Source of the DNA: Roseospira navarrensis
Lineage (GTDB): Bacteria > Pseudomonadota > Alphaproteobacteria > Rhodospirillales > Rhodospirillaceae
Length of the DNA: 64,000 bases
Assembly (NCBI RefSeq): GCF_009601025.1
Contig: NZ_WIVE01000008.1
Location: 1-64,000 of the forward strand
Reading direction: 5' to 3'
Below are positions 1 through 9,139 of this stretch, piece after piece. Numbering within the stretch: the stretch's first letter is position 1; each line of letters starts with the position of its first letter. The translations under genes and the position numbers were made by a program. Below the pieces are notes generated by a model. That model worked only from the letters and a program-made list of their open reading frames with translations. It did no database searches and was not told the DNA's origin.

Positions 1-17
1 CCGGATCGCGGATCACG

Positions 18-494
18 ATGACAACGGGCAAAGACCCCATCCTGAGACGATCACACGATCCGGTGCGGGGCCCCGGGTGGCCACCCGGGGCCCCGCAACC
101 CGGCATCTCCACAATGCCACAAATCAAACAGACAATCCTGGAGCGCGACGAGGAAAGCGGGCTGCTGTACGCCTCGACCCCGGCCACGCTGCGCGGGATG
201 ATGGAGGTGCGCGGTATCGGCATCATCCCGCTGGACACGACGCGCTGGGTCGCGCATGCCCCGGTGATCGCCGTCATCGACATGGCGCCGCTGCCCGGCG
301 CGGTGCCGCGCATGCCGGCCACGGGCACGTGCGATCCGTTGGCCGACGCCAACCGGCACAGCACGCACACGCCGGTGCGGGTGCGCCGGTTCGTGCTGTG
401 GCCGTTCGAGGTCTCGGCCCCGGCGAAGGTGCGGCTGGCGGCGGCCATCGCCACCGGGGCCATCAAGCCGGTGGCGGAAGAGATCGACGCATGA
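18..494 (+). CDS. hprK: HPr kinase/phosphorylase, C-terminal part; ATP-binding half not seen
   Basis: The last ~120 residues match alphaproteobacterial short HprK: the EVRGIGII signature (residues 63-70 counted from the ATG at 18), then a beta-rich core and an 'FEVSAPAKVRLA' helix near the end. HprK phosphorylates or dephosphorylates HPr on a serine. A complete enzyme should carry a P-loop (GxxGxGKS) and an ADD segment just before 'QTILERD' (residue 38). Instead, residues 1-37 are unrelated and span a 34-bp perfect palindrome. The frame stays open to the left edge, so the true start could lie outside. An internal ATG at 114 would give a kinase-less fragment. The 3' end overlaps rapZ by ATGA. 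Family assignment of the C-terminal part is good; whether the gene is intact is doubtful. Confidence 0.6.
   Translation: MTTGKDPILRRSHDPVRGPGWPPGAPQPGISTMPQIKQTILERDEESGLLYASTPATLRGMMEVRGIGIIPLDTTRWVAHAPVIAVIDMAPLPGAVPRMPATGTCDPLADANRHSTHTPVRVRRFVLWPFEVSAPAKVRLAAAIATGAIKPVAEEIDA
64..97. repeat. 34-bp perfect palindrome inside the hprK 5' region
   Basis: Bases 64-80 and 81-97 are exact reverse complements with no spacer (17-bp arms, almost all G/C). There is no T-run on either side, so it is not a standard rho-independent terminator. It lies exactly where the P-loop half of hprK should be. A stop (TGA, 19-21) in another frame just upstream may end the preceding gene, which would make 22-113 an intergenic region. 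Confidence 0.85.
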
Positions 495-1447
495 CCGCCG
501 ACGCGCAGCAGGGCTCGGATCACGCGGATGCCGGCGGCGAGGCGAATCCCGATCCCGGCGTGGAGGGCGAAGCGAGCGGGTCCCACCGGCTGGTCGTGCT
601 GACCGGCATGTCCGGGGCCGGCAAGTCCTCCGCCCTGAACGCGCTGGAGGATCTGGGCTACGAAGCGGTGGACAACCTGCCGCTGGCGCTTCTGGATGCG
701 CTGGTCGCGGGCGGCACGCTCGACCGCCCGCTGGCCGTGGGGATCGACGTGCGGACGCGGGACTTCACCGTCTCGCGCCTGCTGTCCTCGCTGACCCGGC
801 TGCGCGAGCGGCCGGGGCTGGATGTGGCGCTGGTGTTCCTGGACTGCGACGACGAGGTGCTCCGCCAGCGCTTCACCGAGACGCGCCGCCGCCACCCGCT
901 CGCCCTGGACCGTCCCCTGAGCGATGGTCTGGCGCTGGAGCGCACCCGCATGGCGCCGCTGCGGGCCTGCGCCGATGTGCTGGTGGACACCGCGCACGCC
1001 ACCCTTGGCGACCTGAAGCGCCGGCTGGAGGATCAACTGGGCCTCGGGACCGTCAGCGACGGGTTGCAGATCGCGGTGGTCTCCTTCGGGTTCCGGCACG
1101 GGTTGCCGCGCGAGGCGGACCTTGTGTTTGACGCGCGGTTCCTGCGTAATCCACATTACGTGACAGACTTGCGTCCCCTGACGGGGCGCGATCCCGCCGT
1201 GGGCGCGCATGTGGAGGGCGATCCGGATTTCGGCCGCTTCTGGTCGGCGCTGGTGGCGCTGCTGGATGTCGTCCTGCCCCGGCAGGGCGGCGAGGGCAAA
1301 AGCTACCTGACGGTGGCCGTCGGCTGCACCGGGGGACGGCACCGCTCGGTGCTGCTGGCGGAGCGCCTGGGGGTTTGGCTTCGGGACCAGGGTCGGCGGG
1401 TCTCGGTGCGGCACCGGGATCTGGAGGCGGGGACGACGGCGCTCTAG
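491..1447 (+). CDS. rapZ: RapZ family nucleotide-binding protein (RNase adapter)
   Basis: A 318-residue protein with a P-loop GMSGAGKS (residues 39-46) after a variable acidic N-terminus, and the RapZ C-terminal domain containing SFGFRHG, 'LRNPHYV', and GCTGGRHRS near the end. In enterobacteria RapZ binds glucosamine-6-phosphate and guides RNase E to a small RNA. In alphaproteobacteria the gene normally sits, as here, between hprK and PTS genes, and its target is less clear. The start at 491 is chosen because its ATGA overlaps the hprK stop. The frame is open further upstream, but the extension has no family similarity. Confidence 0.93.
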   Translation: MTADAQQGSDHADAGGEANPDPGVEGEASGSHRLVVLTGMSGAGKSSALNALEDLGYEAVDNLPLALLDALVAGGTLDRPLAVGIDVRTRDFTVSRLLSSLTRLRERPGLDVALVFLDCDDEVLRQRFTETRRRHPLALDRPLSDGLALERTRMAPLRACADVLVDTAHATLGDLKRRLEDQLGLGTVSDGLQIAVVSFGFRHGLPREADLVFDARFLRNPHYVTDLRPLTGRDPAVGAHVEGDPDFGRFWSALVALLDVVLPRQGGEGKSYLTVAVGCTGGRHRSVLLAERLGVWLRDQGRRVSVRHRDLEAGTTAL

Positions 1448-1552
1448 ACGCCGCCGCGACGGACGCCGCGCATGGGGTGCGGCGAGACGTGACGAGACGA
1501 GACGGGGACAACACGGGATGACAGGGGCCGGCATGACCCGAGGGGACATCCG

Positions 1553-1954
1553 ATGATCGGACTGGTGCTCGTGACCCACGGCCGGCTGGCCGAGGAAATG
1601 CTGGCCGCGCTGGAACACGTGGTCGGGGCGCAGAAGAACGTGGGGACCATCTGCATCGGCCCGGACGACGACATGGAGCAGCGCCGCGCCGACATCGTCG
1701 AGGCGGTGGGGCGGGTCGATCAGGGCCAGGGCGTCATCGTGCTCACCGACATGTTCGGCGGCACGCCCTCCAACCTGGCGATTTCCATCATGGATCGGTC
1801 CACCATCGAGGTGATCGCCGGCGTCAACCTGCCGATGCTCATCAAGCTGGCCTCGGTGCGCGGCACGGAACCCCTCGCCGACGCGGTCACCAGCGCCCAA
1901 CTGGCGGGGCGCAAATACATCAACGTGGCCTCGCGCCTCCTGACCCAGGAGTAG
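1553..1954 (+). CDS. PTS mannose-type EIIA domain protein
   Basis: A stand-alone 133-residue EIIA of the mannose/fructose family (ManX/EIIA-Man fold). The phospho-accepting histidine is H9 in VTHG, and the family motif 'DMFGGTPSN' is present at about residues 64-72. No EIIB, EIIC or EIID follows, so it is unlikely to import a sugar directly. In alphaproteobacteria this protein is the terminal phosphate acceptor of a regulatory PTS. It sits 105 bp after rapZ and 4 bp before the HPr gene, in one probable operon. Confidence 0.93.
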   Translation: MIGLVLVTHGRLAEEMLAALEHVVGAQKNVGTICIGPDDDMEQRRADIVEAVGRVDQGQGVIVLTDMFGGTPSNLAISIMDRSTIEVIAGVNLPMLIKLASVRGTEPLADAVTSAQLAGRKYINVASRLLTQE

Positions 1955-1958
1955 CCCC

Positions 1959-2342
1959 TTGCACGCCCGCCATTCCCCCGCCCGGTCCGGCCCCTGCGGT
2001 CGCGTGCTGCGGTCCACCGCCGACCCGGCGGGGACTTCGTCCGGTGTCGAGGTCGCGGCCACCGGCGGGGAGGGCGCGGTTGCGGCCGAATGCGAGATCA
2101 TCAACCAGCGCGGCCTGCACGCCCGCGCGGCGGCTCGCTTCGTCAAGACGGTGGAGCGGTTCAACGCCTCGGTGAAGGTGTTCAGCCGGGGCCAGGAGGT
2201 CTCGGGCCATTCCATCATGGGGCTGATGATGCTGGCCGCGGGGCCGGGCACCGTCATCCGCATCGTCTGCGACGGCGCCCAGGCCCGGGACGTCCTGGAG
2301 GCCCTGCAGGCCCTCATCGCGGACAGGTTCGATGAGGACTAG
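1959..2342 (+). CDS. ptsH: HPr phosphocarrier protein
   Basis: The HPr fold begins at about residue 44 (ECEIINQRGLHARAA); the phospho-histidine is H54 in GLHAR. A serine in 'GHSIMGLMML' (S85) matches the residue that HprK modifies in Gram-positive and alphaproteobacterial HPr. The longest frame starts with TTG at 1959 and gives a 43-residue low-complexity N-terminal extension. An in-frame GTG at 2004 is an alternative, and the start is uncertain. HPr passes phosphate from the EI encoded next to the EIIA just upstream. The 3' end overlaps the EI gene by 11 bp, suggesting translational coupling. Confidence 0.9.
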   Translation: MHARHSPARSGPCGRVLRSTADPAGTSSGVEVAATGGEGAVAAECEIINQRGLHARAAARFVKTVERFNASVKVFSRGQEVSGHSIMGLMMLAAGPGTVIRIVCDGAQARDVLEALQALIADRFDED

Positions 2343-4245
2343 GATCGCGGCAGGACGTCCGCCCGGTCTGCCGTCGCCGCTGAGCCCGACGGTCGCCGAT
2401 GCGGAGGACTTCGACGATCCGGAAGCGGGCGGGGGCGGCGACATGGACCCCGTGACCGACGATGACACCCCGGACGAGCCCCGCGACATGGTGCGGCTGA
2501 CCGGCGTTTCGGTGGGGCCCGGGTTCGGCATCGGCACGGTCTATCTCCACGACGGCGGTCTGGCGCCGATTCCGGAATACCGCATCCCCGTCGGTCTGGT
2601 GGAGCGGGAACGCCTGCGCTTCGCCGATTCGGCGGACCGCTCCATCAAGGAACTGGGCGCGCTGGTCCAGCGGGCGCGCGCCATGCCGGCCGAGGCGGGC
2701 GAGGAGCTGGCCTGCATCCTGGAGGCCTACGAGCAGATGCTGCGGGGCTCGCGGCTGGTGCGCGGGGTGGACCACCGCATCTCGCACGAGCGCATCAACG
2801 CCGAGGCCGCCGTGCGCACCGAAATGGGCGAGCTGATCGGGGCGTTCGCCGCCGTGGACGACGAATACGTCTCGGCGCGCATCGACGACATCCGCGAGGT
2901 GGGTCGGCGCCTGATCCGCAATCTGGCGCGCCGGCCCCGCTCCACCGGGCTGGGGGCGCTGCCGCGTGGCACCGTCATCGTGGCCGAGGAACTCAGCCCC
3001 GCCGATGCCGCGCAGCTCAATCCCCGCCTCGTCGGCGGGCTGGTCACGGGCCTGGGGGCCCGCCAGAGCCACACGGCGATCATGGCCCGCTCGCTGGGGC
3101 TGCCGGCGGTGATGGCGGCCACCGGCGTGATGCGGCACGCGCGGGCGGGCGCCAAGGCGGTCGTGGACGGCTCCGAGGGTGTGGTGATCCTGGACCCGGA
3201 CGCGGAGACCCTGGCGCTGTACCGCGACCGCCGCGTGGGGTTTCTGCGCACCCGGCGCAACCTGCAGCGCCTGCGGGATGTGCCGTCGGTGACGCGCGAC
3301 CGGGTGGCCGTCCACCTGAACGCCAATATCGAGCTGCCGACAGAGGCGGAGTCGGTGCTGCAGGCCGGTGCGGAGGGGATCGGCCTCGTGCGCTCCGAGT
3401 TCATGTTCATGAACCGCAAGACGCTGCCCACCGAGGACGAGCAGGCCGCCGCCCTGACCACGCTGGTGGAGCAGATGCGCGGGCGCACCGTGACCATCCG
3501 CACCCTGGACCTGGGCGGCGAGAAGCTGGGCGATGCGCTGGACATCAAGCCCGGCACCAATCCGTCGCTGGGACTGCGGGCCGTGCGGCTGTCGCTGGTG
3601 CGCCGCGACCTGTTGCGCACCCAGTTCGCCGCCATCCTGCGCGCCGCCTGGCACGGGCCGACCCGCATCCTGATCCCGATGGTCTGCACCATCGACGAAC
3701 TGACGACGACCAAGGCGGTGCTGGCGGAGGTGGTGGCCGACTTCCGGGCCCGGGGCCGGCCGCTGCCCGATCCCATGCCGCCGGTCGGCGTGATGATCGA
3801 GGTGCCGGCGGCGGCGCTGTCGGCCGACGCGCTGGCCCGCGAGTCGGACTTCTTCGCCATCGGCACCAACGACCTGACCCAGTACGCCCTGGCCATCGAT
3901 CGCACGGACGAGGCCGTCGCGCACCTGTACGACCCCCTGCATCCGGCCGTGCTGCGGCTGATGCACTTCACCACCGGGGCCGCCCAGGCGGCGGGGATTC
4001 CGGTGTCGGTGTGCGGCGAGATGGCGGGCGATCCGCGCCTGACGCCGCTGCTGATCGGGCTGGGATTGCGCGATCTGTCCATGGCGGCCATCGCCATCCC
4101 GGCGGTCAAGCAGCGGGTGCGGCGCATCTCCGCCGGCAAGGCGCACGCGCTGGCGCATCAGGCGCTCGGCCAGCCGGATGCGGCGCGGATCGCGGCTCTG
4201 CTGGATCACTTCAACGCGGGCATCACCGGCAGCGGCGGCCGGTAG
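2332..4245 (+). CDS. ptsI: PTS enzyme I (phosphoenolpyruvate-protein phosphotransferase)
   Basis: Enzyme I takes phosphate from phosphoenolpyruvate and gives it to HPr. The swivelling domain carries the active-site histidine H247 in 'GARQSHTAIMARSLGLPA'. The barrel has RSEFMFM and the catalytic cysteine in VCGEMAGDP. Length is 637 residues with a ~45-residue acidic N-terminal tail. There is no N-terminal GAF domain, so by architecture it is a plain EI rather than the GAF-containing EI-Ntr (PtsP) of gammaproteobacteria. In this operon the relay is HPr to EIIA with no permease, so the role is regulatory. The stop is followed 13 bp later by a 12-bp tandem repeat. Confidence 0.95.
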   Translation: MRTRIAAGRPPGLPSPLSPTVADAEDFDDPEAGGGGDMDPVTDDDTPDEPRDMVRLTGVSVGPGFGIGTVYLHDGGLAPIPEYRIPVGLVERERLRFADSADRSIKELGALVQRARAMPAEAGEELACILEAYEQMLRGSRLVRGVDHRISHERINAEAAVRTEMGELIGAFAAVDDEYVSARIDDIREVGRRLIRNLARRPRSTGLGALPRGTVIVAEELSPADAAQLNPRLVGGLVTGLGARQSHTAIMARSLGLPAVMAATGVMRHARAGAKAVVDGSEGVVILDPDAETLALYRDRRVGFLRTRRNLQRLRDVPSVTRDRVAVHLNANIELPTEAESVLQAGAEGIGLVRSEFMFMNRKTLPTEDEQAAALTTLVEQMRGRTVTIRTLDLGGEKLGDALDIKPGTNPSLGLRAVRLSLVRRDLLRTQFAAILRAAWHGPTRILIPMVCTIDELTTTKAVLAEVVADFRARGRPLPDPMPPVGVMIEVPAAALSADALARESDFFAIGTNDLTQYALAIDRTDEAVAHLYDPLHPAVLRLMHFTTGAAQAAGIPVSVCGEMAGDPRLTPLLIGLGLRDLSMAAIAIPAVKQRVRRISAGKAHALAHQALGQPDAARIAALLDHFNAGITGSGGR

Positions 4246-4258
4246 CGGTCCCGGTCCC

Positions 4259-4339
4259 GATCAGGTGCCCGATCAGGTGCCCGATCAGGTGCCCGATCAG
4301 GTGCCCGATCAGGTGCCCGATCAGGTGCCCGATCAGGTG
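4259..4339. repeat. 12-bp tandem repeat, six full copies plus a partial seventh
   Basis: The unit GATCAGGTGCCC is repeated exactly at 4259, 4271, 4283, 4295, 4307 and 4319, with a nine-base partial copy at 4331. It fills the gap between the convergent EI and RAM-protein genes. The RAM-protein stop (TCA on the plus strand, 4333-4335) lies in the last copy, and every copy contains the same TCA. Perfect identity suggests recent expansion by slippage, so copy number may vary between strains. Confidence 0.95.
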
Positions 4340-4575
4340 AAGGCGTTGAAGGCGACCAGGGTGAAGGTGTCCTTGATGCCCTTGATGGTCTGGACCTTCT
4401 CCGTCACGAAGCGGCCGATGTCGTGATCCTTGGGCAGGTAGAACTTCGCCAGAAGATCGTACTGGCCGGAAATGCTGTCCACCTCCGACACCTCTTCCAG
4501 GCCGTCCACCAGGGCGGCGGCCACGTCGTAGGCATGGCCAAGGTCGCATTTCATGAACACGAAGATTTTCTGCAT
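4333..4575 (-). CDS. Stand-alone Lrp/AsnC-type RAM (effector-binding) domain protein
   Basis: An 80-residue protein that consists only of the ligand-binding/oligomerisation (RAM) domain of Lrp/AsnC regulators: beta strand MQKIFVFMKC, then a helix (AYDVAAALVDGLEEV), then 'SISGQYDLLAKFYL' and 'IKGIKDTFTLVAF'. The helix-turn-helix half is absent. Such proteins are known as small RAM or SraM-like proteins that bind amino acids and assemble as dimers or octamers. The start is the ATG at 4575; the longer open frame upstream has no family similarity. The stop lies in the tandem repeat. Confidence 0.85.
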   Translation of the reverse strand: MQKIFVFMKCDLGHAYDVAAALVDGLEEVSEVDSISGQYDLLAKFYLPKDHDIGRFVTEKVQTIKGIKDTFTLVAFNAFT

Positions 4576-4681
4576 CGGTCGGTCTCGCGGAGGGAGCGGG
4601 GAAAGGAAGGGGCGGGGCCGTGATGCGCGGGGCGTACTCGGCCCGACCCGGCGGAATCCTGGGCGTAGGCTCGGGGCGCCG

Positions 4682-5581
4682 TCAAGACCGGCCTGAGGCC
4701 GGCACGCCCAGACGCCCGAGGGCGTCGTGAAACAGTTCGTGGCGGGGATCGGCCAGGGCCTCCAGCGCGGTGAAGTGGTGGCGCCCCGGCAACGGGATCC
4801 AGGTGGCGTGCGCGCCCTGGGCGATCCAGCGCTGAAGCAGCCGGCCGGACTGGTCATGGAAGGCGTCGCTCTCCAGCTCGCCCACGGCCAGCGTGAGCGA
4901 GACCCCGGGCAGCGGCGTGCCGAACAGCGGGCTGTTGCGTTCGGCCGCCGCCGTGTCCAGCCGCAGCGCGCCGTTGATCGAGGTGCGCACCAGCGGGCGC
5001 AGGTCGAACAGGCCGCTGATCGCGATGCCGCCCTTCAGGGTGTCCAGCGGCATGCCGGCATCCAGGCCCGGCCAGTTGGTGCAGAGCATCTGGGCCACCA
5101 GATGGCCGCCCGCCGAGTGCCCGGCGACGACGAAGCGGTGCCGGTCCAGCCCCAGGATCGAGGCATCCTGCCACAGCACCTGGATCGCCTCGCGGACCGC
5201 GTTGGTGATGGCGGACAGGGGCTCGTCCGGGCACAGGGGGTAGTTCAGGATGACCACGGCGGCCCCCGCCTCGACGAACGGGGGGGCCAGGAAGCCGAAC
5301 ACGCTCTTGTCCATGGCCTGCCAGTAGCCGCCGTGCAGCACGATCAGCACCGGCCGGGGCAGGGCCGTCATGCCGGCCCCGAAGACATCCATGGTGCGGC
5401 GCGGGCCATGGCCGTAGCGGATGTCCCGGCGGACATGGCGGCCGGCCCAGGCGCGGGCATCGGCGCTGCTGCGGGACCAGCGGTCGAAAATCTCGGGGTG
5501 TTCCGGCACGGCCGCGCGGCAGTTGTAGGCCGACTCCATGACGGGGTCGATTTCGGGGGGCTCGGCCGGGTCGCGGCTCAC
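4682..5581 (-). CDS. Alpha/beta hydrolase, kynurenine formamidase-like esterase
   Basis: A 299-residue alpha/beta hydrolase with the oxyanion-hole motif HGGYW (residues 83-87), the nucleophile elbow GHSAGG (Ser156) and a late catalytic histidine in '[11 protein letters not shown]'. HGGYW plus GHSAGGHL is typical of arylformamidase/kynurenine formamidase-type enzymes, but the substrate cannot be read from sequence. The GTG start at 5581 overlaps the aroC stop and has GAGG seven bases upstream; an ATG at 5539 has no ribosome binding site. It is the last gene of a fabI-aroC-esterase operon. Confidence 0.85.
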   Translation of the reverse strand: MSRDPAEPPEIDPVMESAYNCRAAVPEHPEIFDRWSRSSADARAWAGRHVRRDIRYGHGPRRTMDVFGAGMTALPRPVLIVLHGGYWQAMDKSVFGFLAPPFVEAGAAVVILNYPLCPDEPLSAITNAVREAIQVLWQDASILGLDRHRFVVAGHSAGGHLVAQMLCTNWPGLDAGMPLDTLKGGIAISGLFDLRPLVRTSINGALRLDTAAAERNSPLFGTPLPGVSLTLAVGELESDAFHDQSGRLLQRWIAQGAHATWIPLPGRHHFTALEALADPRHELFHDALGRLGVPASGRS

Positions 5582-6684
5582 GGGGGAGCCTCGCCGCCGT
5601 CCGCGCCGCACTGGCCCCGATGGCGCAGCTTGTGGTCGGCCAGCACGCAGGCCATCATGGCTTCGGCCACCGGCACCGCGCGGATGCCGACGCAGGGGTC
5701 ATGGCGGCCCTTGGTGACGATCTCGGAGGCCGCGCCGTCGCGGGTGACGGTGCGGCGCGGCGTCAGGATGGAACTGGTCGGCTTGACGGCCATGCGCGCC
5801 ACCACCGTCTGCCCCGTGGAGATGCCGCCCAGGATACCGCCGGCGTGGTTGTTCGTGAAGACGGGCGGTCCGCCGTCCGGGCCGGGTCTCATCTCGTCGG
5901 CGTTGTCCTCGCCGGACAGGGCGGCGGCGGCGAACCCGGCCCCGATCTCCACGCCCTTGACGGCGTTGATGCTCATCAGCGCGGCGCACAGGTCCTGGTC
6001 CAGCTTGCCGTACAGGGGCGCGCCCCAGCCGGGAGGCACACCCTCGGCCTCCACCTGGACCACGGCGCCGACGGAACTGCCGGCCTTGCGGACGGCGTCC
6101 ATCAGATCGCCCCAGCGCGCGGCGGTGGCGGCGTCCGGACAGAAGAACGGGTTGCGGCCGACCTCGTCCCAGTCCCAGGCCTCGCGCGGGACCTCCAGGC
6201 GGTCCCCGCCCACCTGCACCAGGGCGGCGCGCACGATCACCGCCGGACCGAGCACGGCCCGCGCGATCGCTCCGGCGGCGACCCGAGTGGCGGTCTCGCG
6301 CGCCGAGGAGCGGCCGCCACCGCGATAGTCCCGCAGGCCGTACTTGGCGTCGTAGGTGTAGTCCGCGTGGCCGGGCCGGTACTTGGCCGCGATCTCGCTG
6401 TAGTCCTTGCTGCGCTGGTCGGTGTTCTCGATCAGCACGGCGATGGGGGTGCCGGTGGTCCGGCCCTCGAACACCCCCGACAGGATGCGCGCGGCGTCGG
6501 GCTCGCGGCGCTGCGTGGTGTGGCGCGACTGGCCGGGCCGGCGCCGGTCCAGGTCGCGCTGAAGGGCGGCCTCGTCCAGGGCGAGCCCCGGCGGCGTGCC
6601 GTCCACCACGCACCCGATGGCCGGCCCGTGGCTCTCGCCGAAGGTCGTCACCCGGAACAGGTGGCCGAAGCTGTTGTGCGACAT
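5578..6684 (-). CDS. aroC: Chorismate synthase
   Basis: A 368-residue chorismate synthase, which converts EPSP to chorismate with reduced FMN in the last step of the shikimate pathway. Family signatures are all present: [14 protein letters not shown] near the N-terminus, '[12 protein letters not shown]', [18 protein letters not shown] in the middle, and '[20 protein letters not shown]' towards the end. It lies 28 bp downstream of fabI on the same strand, and its stop overlaps the start of the esterase gene. A class II DAHP synthase (first step of the pathway) lies near the other end of the window. Confidence 0.97.
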   Translation of the reverse strand: MSHNSFGHLFRVTTFGESHGPAIGCVVDGTPPGLALDEAALQRDLDRRRPGQSRHTTQRREPDAARILSGVFEGRTTGTPIAVLIENTDQRSKDYSEIAAKYRPGHADYTYDAKYGLRDYRGGGRSSARETATRVAAGAIARAVLGPAVIVRAALVQVGGDRLEVPREAWDWDEVGRNPFFCPDAATAARWGDLMDAVRKAGSSVGAVVQVEAEGVPPGWGAPLYGKLDQDLCAALMSINAVKGVEIGAGFAAAALSGEDNADEMRPGPDGGPPVFTNNHAGGILGGISTGQTVVARMAVKPTSSILTPRRTVTRDGAASEIVTKGRHDPCVGIRAVPVAEAMMACVLADHKLRHRGQCGADGGEAPP

Positions 6685-6712
6685 CCGGCGGCCCCTCAGC
6701 CCCTGTCCTGCG

Positions 6713-7561
6713 TCAGCCCGCCGGCTTGGCCGACTTGAACCCGCCCAGCAGGTCGATGATCTGCGGGGCCGAATCCGGGGCCACCATGCCCACGGTGTGA
6801 TAGCCGCTGTCCACGTGGTGGACCTCGCCGGTGACGCCGGAGCTCAGGTCGGACAGCAGGTAGACGGCGGCGTTGCCCACTTCATCCGTGGTGACGTTGC
6901 GGCGCAGCGGCGCGTTGTACTCGTTCCACTTCAGGATGAAGCGGAAGTCGCCGATGCCCGAGGCGGCCAGGGTGCGGATCGGCCCGGCGGAGATGGCGTT
7001 GACCCGCACCGCTTCCGGCCCCAGGTCGTTGGCGAGATACCGAACACTTGCCTCAAGCGCGGCCTTGGCGACCCCCATGACGTTGTAGTGCGGCATGACC
7101 TGCTCGGCGCCGTAATAGCTCATGGTCAGCAGGCTGCCGCCCGTGTTCAGAAGGGGGCGCGCGCGCCGGCACACGTCGGTGAAGGAATAGCACGAGACCA
7201 TCATGGTGTTCTTGAAGTTCTCGGCGGACGTATCAACGTAAAGGCCCTTGAGTTCGTCCTTGTCGGAATAGGCGATGGCGTGGACCACGAAGTCCAGGCC
7301 GCCCCAGGTCTCCTTCAGGTCGTCGAAGGCCCGGTCCATGCTGTCGCCGTCCATGACGTCGCAGTCCAGCAGCTTGGAGACGCCGATGCTCTCGGCCAGG
7401 GGCCGCACCCGCTTCAGCAGCGGTTCGCCCTGATAGGTGAAGGCCAGTTCCGCACCATGCGCGGCGCAGGCCTTGGCAATACCCCACGCGATGGACTTGT
7501 CGTTGGCAACGCCCATGACGAGACCGCGTTTGCCGGCCAGGATGGGGGTGGAAGCCGTCAT
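6713..7561 (-). CDS. fabI: Enoyl-[acyl-carrier-protein] reductase (NADH), FabI type
   Basis: A short-chain-dehydrogenase family enoyl-ACP reductase of fatty acid elongation. The FabI-type nucleotide motif [13 protein letters not shown] is near the N-terminus, and the catalytic Tyr/Lys pair lies in '[22 protein letters not shown]' (Y-x6-K). Length is 282 residues. The second ATG (7561) is chosen as the start because AGAGG is six bases upstream; using the ATG at 7567 would leave no spacing. It heads the minus-strand operon and is divergent from the YihY gene. Confidence 0.95.
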   Translation of the reverse strand: MTASTPILAGKRGLVMGVANDKSIAWGIAKACAAHGAELAFTYQGEPLLKRVRPLAESIGVSKLLDCDVMDGDSMDRAFDDLKETWGGLDFVVHAIAYSDKDELKGLYVDTSAENFKNTMMVSCYSFTDVCRRARPLLNTGGSLLTMSYYGAEQVMPHYNVMGVAKAALEASVRYLANDLGPEAVRVNAISAGPIRTLAASGIGDFRFILKWNEYNAPLRRNVTTDEVGNAAVYLLSDLSSGVTGEVHHVDSGYHTVGMVAPDSAPQIIDLLGGFKSAKPAG

Positions 7562-7813
7562 TCTCATCCTCTTGTCTTGCGAATCTTATCACCCTGGCCG
7601 CCGGTTGCGTCAGGGGCACGGGCCCCGCCGCCACCCGGTTCCGGACCGACGCGGAACCGGATCGCCGCGCGTCACCGGCCGGCGATTTGAACGGATAGGG
7701 CCACAATCGGTGTGGGAACGTCCCGGGAGGCCGTACACTAGACCATAATCTTCCGGGAGGGAACGCTTCGTATGGGCGCGCGACGGCCCGGACATTTGGT
7801 GAAGGGAGGCAGC

Positions 7814-9139
7814 ATGACGGGCGAAACGGCACCCGCCCAAACCGACCGCAACCCGGCGCGACCCAAGGGCGGCCGGGCGGCCGCCTGGATGTCGGTCCGG
7901 GACTCGATGCTTCTGCTGGGGCGCATGACGCTGAACCGGGTGGAACAGACCCAGGCGGTGCGCATGGCCGCCTCGCTCAGTTATACCTCGCTGCTGGCCA
8001 TGGTGCCGCTGCTGGCGATCGCGCTGGCCATGCTGGCCGCCTTTCCGGTGTTCGCCGAGGTGCGCGGCGCCATCATGGACAGCCTGTTCGAGGTCCTGTT
8101 TCCCTACGCGGACGAGACCGTGCGGACCCGCGTGGAAGACTTCGTCCGGGCGGCCGGCGGCCTGACCGCCTTCGGCTTGATCGGCATCGCGGTGACGGCG
8201 ATCATGCTGCTGGTGACCATCGAGACGGCCTTGAACGGGATTTTCGGGGTCAAGGCGGCGCGGGCCGTGCTGGCCCGGCTGCTGATCTATTGGGCCTTGG
8301 TCACCCTGGGGCCGATGCTGCTGGGGGCCAGTTTCTCGCTGTCCGGCTATATCTATGCGCTGCAGGAGGTGGCCAGCGAGGGCCCGGCGATCCTGCACGG
8401 CCTGAGCGGGCTGGCGACGCGGGCGCTGCCGTGGCTGCTGACGGCGCTGGCCTTCACGCTGCTCTATCTGGTGGTGCCCTATCGGGCCGTGCATCCCCGC
8501 GATGCGCTGGTGGGCGGCGTGGCGGCCGCCGCGCTGGTGGCGGCGCTCCGGTTCGGCTTTCTGATCTACGTCACCAATGCCGAGGCCTACCAGACCCTTT
8601 ACGGGGCCCTCGCCGTGATCCCCGTGTTCCTGGTCTGGATGTACCTGTCGTGGCTGGTGGTGCTGGCCGGCGCGGTCATCACCGCCGTGCTGCCGGTGTG
8701 GCGGATGGAGCGGCAGGAGGGCGCGGAGCCCCGCCGGCAGGACCTGAACGCGGCGCTGCGCGTGCTGCATCGTCTGCAGAAGGAGGCCACGCGCGTGCAG
8801 CGCACCTCGCGCCGAAGGGTGCCCGCCGGGGTCGGCCGGCGCCGCCTGCTGCTGGACACGGGCCTGCCCGAGGAACGCCTGCGCCGTATCCTGACCGACC
8901 TGGAGACCGCCGGTCTGGTGGCGCGGGCGGAGGGCGGCCGCTGGCTGCTCGGCCGCGATCTGGACGCGGTCACGCTGGACGACCTGATGGGGCTGCTCGA
9001 TCTGCGCATGCCGGACGGCGGTCCGATGTCGGGCGGCCCCTGGGCGGAGACGGTCGGGGCGCGCCTGAACGATGCGCGCGCCGCCGAGCGCGAGACCCTG
9101 TCCGTGCCCCTCAAGGCGCTCCTGCAGGCGGAGTCTTGA
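7814..9139 (+). CDS. YihY/BrkB family inner membrane protein with C-terminal winged-helix-like region
   Basis: Residues ~40-300 match the YihY/BrkB (formerly 'ribonuclease BN') family: amphipathic N-terminal region with 'MAASLSYTSLLAMVPLLAI', then about six membrane segments including 'VVPYRAVHPRDALVGG' and 'YQTLYGALAVIPVFLVWMYLSW'. The cytoplasmic tail (~130 residues) contains 'LLLDTGLPEERLRRILTDLETAGLVAR', which reads as a winged-helix segment. Function of the family is not settled. The start at 7814 has a GGGAGG site; an upstream ATG at 7772 lacks one. Confidence 0.85.
   Translation: MTGETAPAQTDRNPARPKGGRAAAWMSVRDSMLLLGRMTLNRVEQTQAVRMAASLSYTSLLAMVPLLAIALAMLAAFPVFAEVRGAIMDSLFEVLFPYADETVRTRVEDFVRAAGGLTAFGLIGIAVTAIMLLVTIETALNGIFGVKAARAVLARLLIYWALVTLGPMLLGASFSLSGYIYALQEVASEGPAILHGLSGLATRALPWLLTALAFTLLYLVVPYRAVHPRDALVGGVAAAALVAALRFGFLIYVTNAEAYQTLYGALAVIPVFLVWMYLSWLVVLAGAVITAVLPVWRMERQEGAEPRRQDLNAALRVLHRLQKEATRVQRTSRRRVPAGVGRRRLLLDTGLPEERLRRILTDLETAGLVARAEGGRWLLGRDLDAVTLDDLMGLLDLRMPDGGPMSGGPWAETVGARLNDARAAERETLSVPLKALLQAES

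Noticed and set aside
2314-4209. A 631-codon open frame on the minus strand opposite EI
   Set aside because: It is antisense to a clear EI gene, has a low-complexity His/Gln/Arg/Gly composition and no family motif; a shadow of GC-rich codon use.
4259-4339. CRISPR array
   Set aside because: The 12-bp units are contiguous with no spacers and there are no cas genes; it is a simple tandem repeat.
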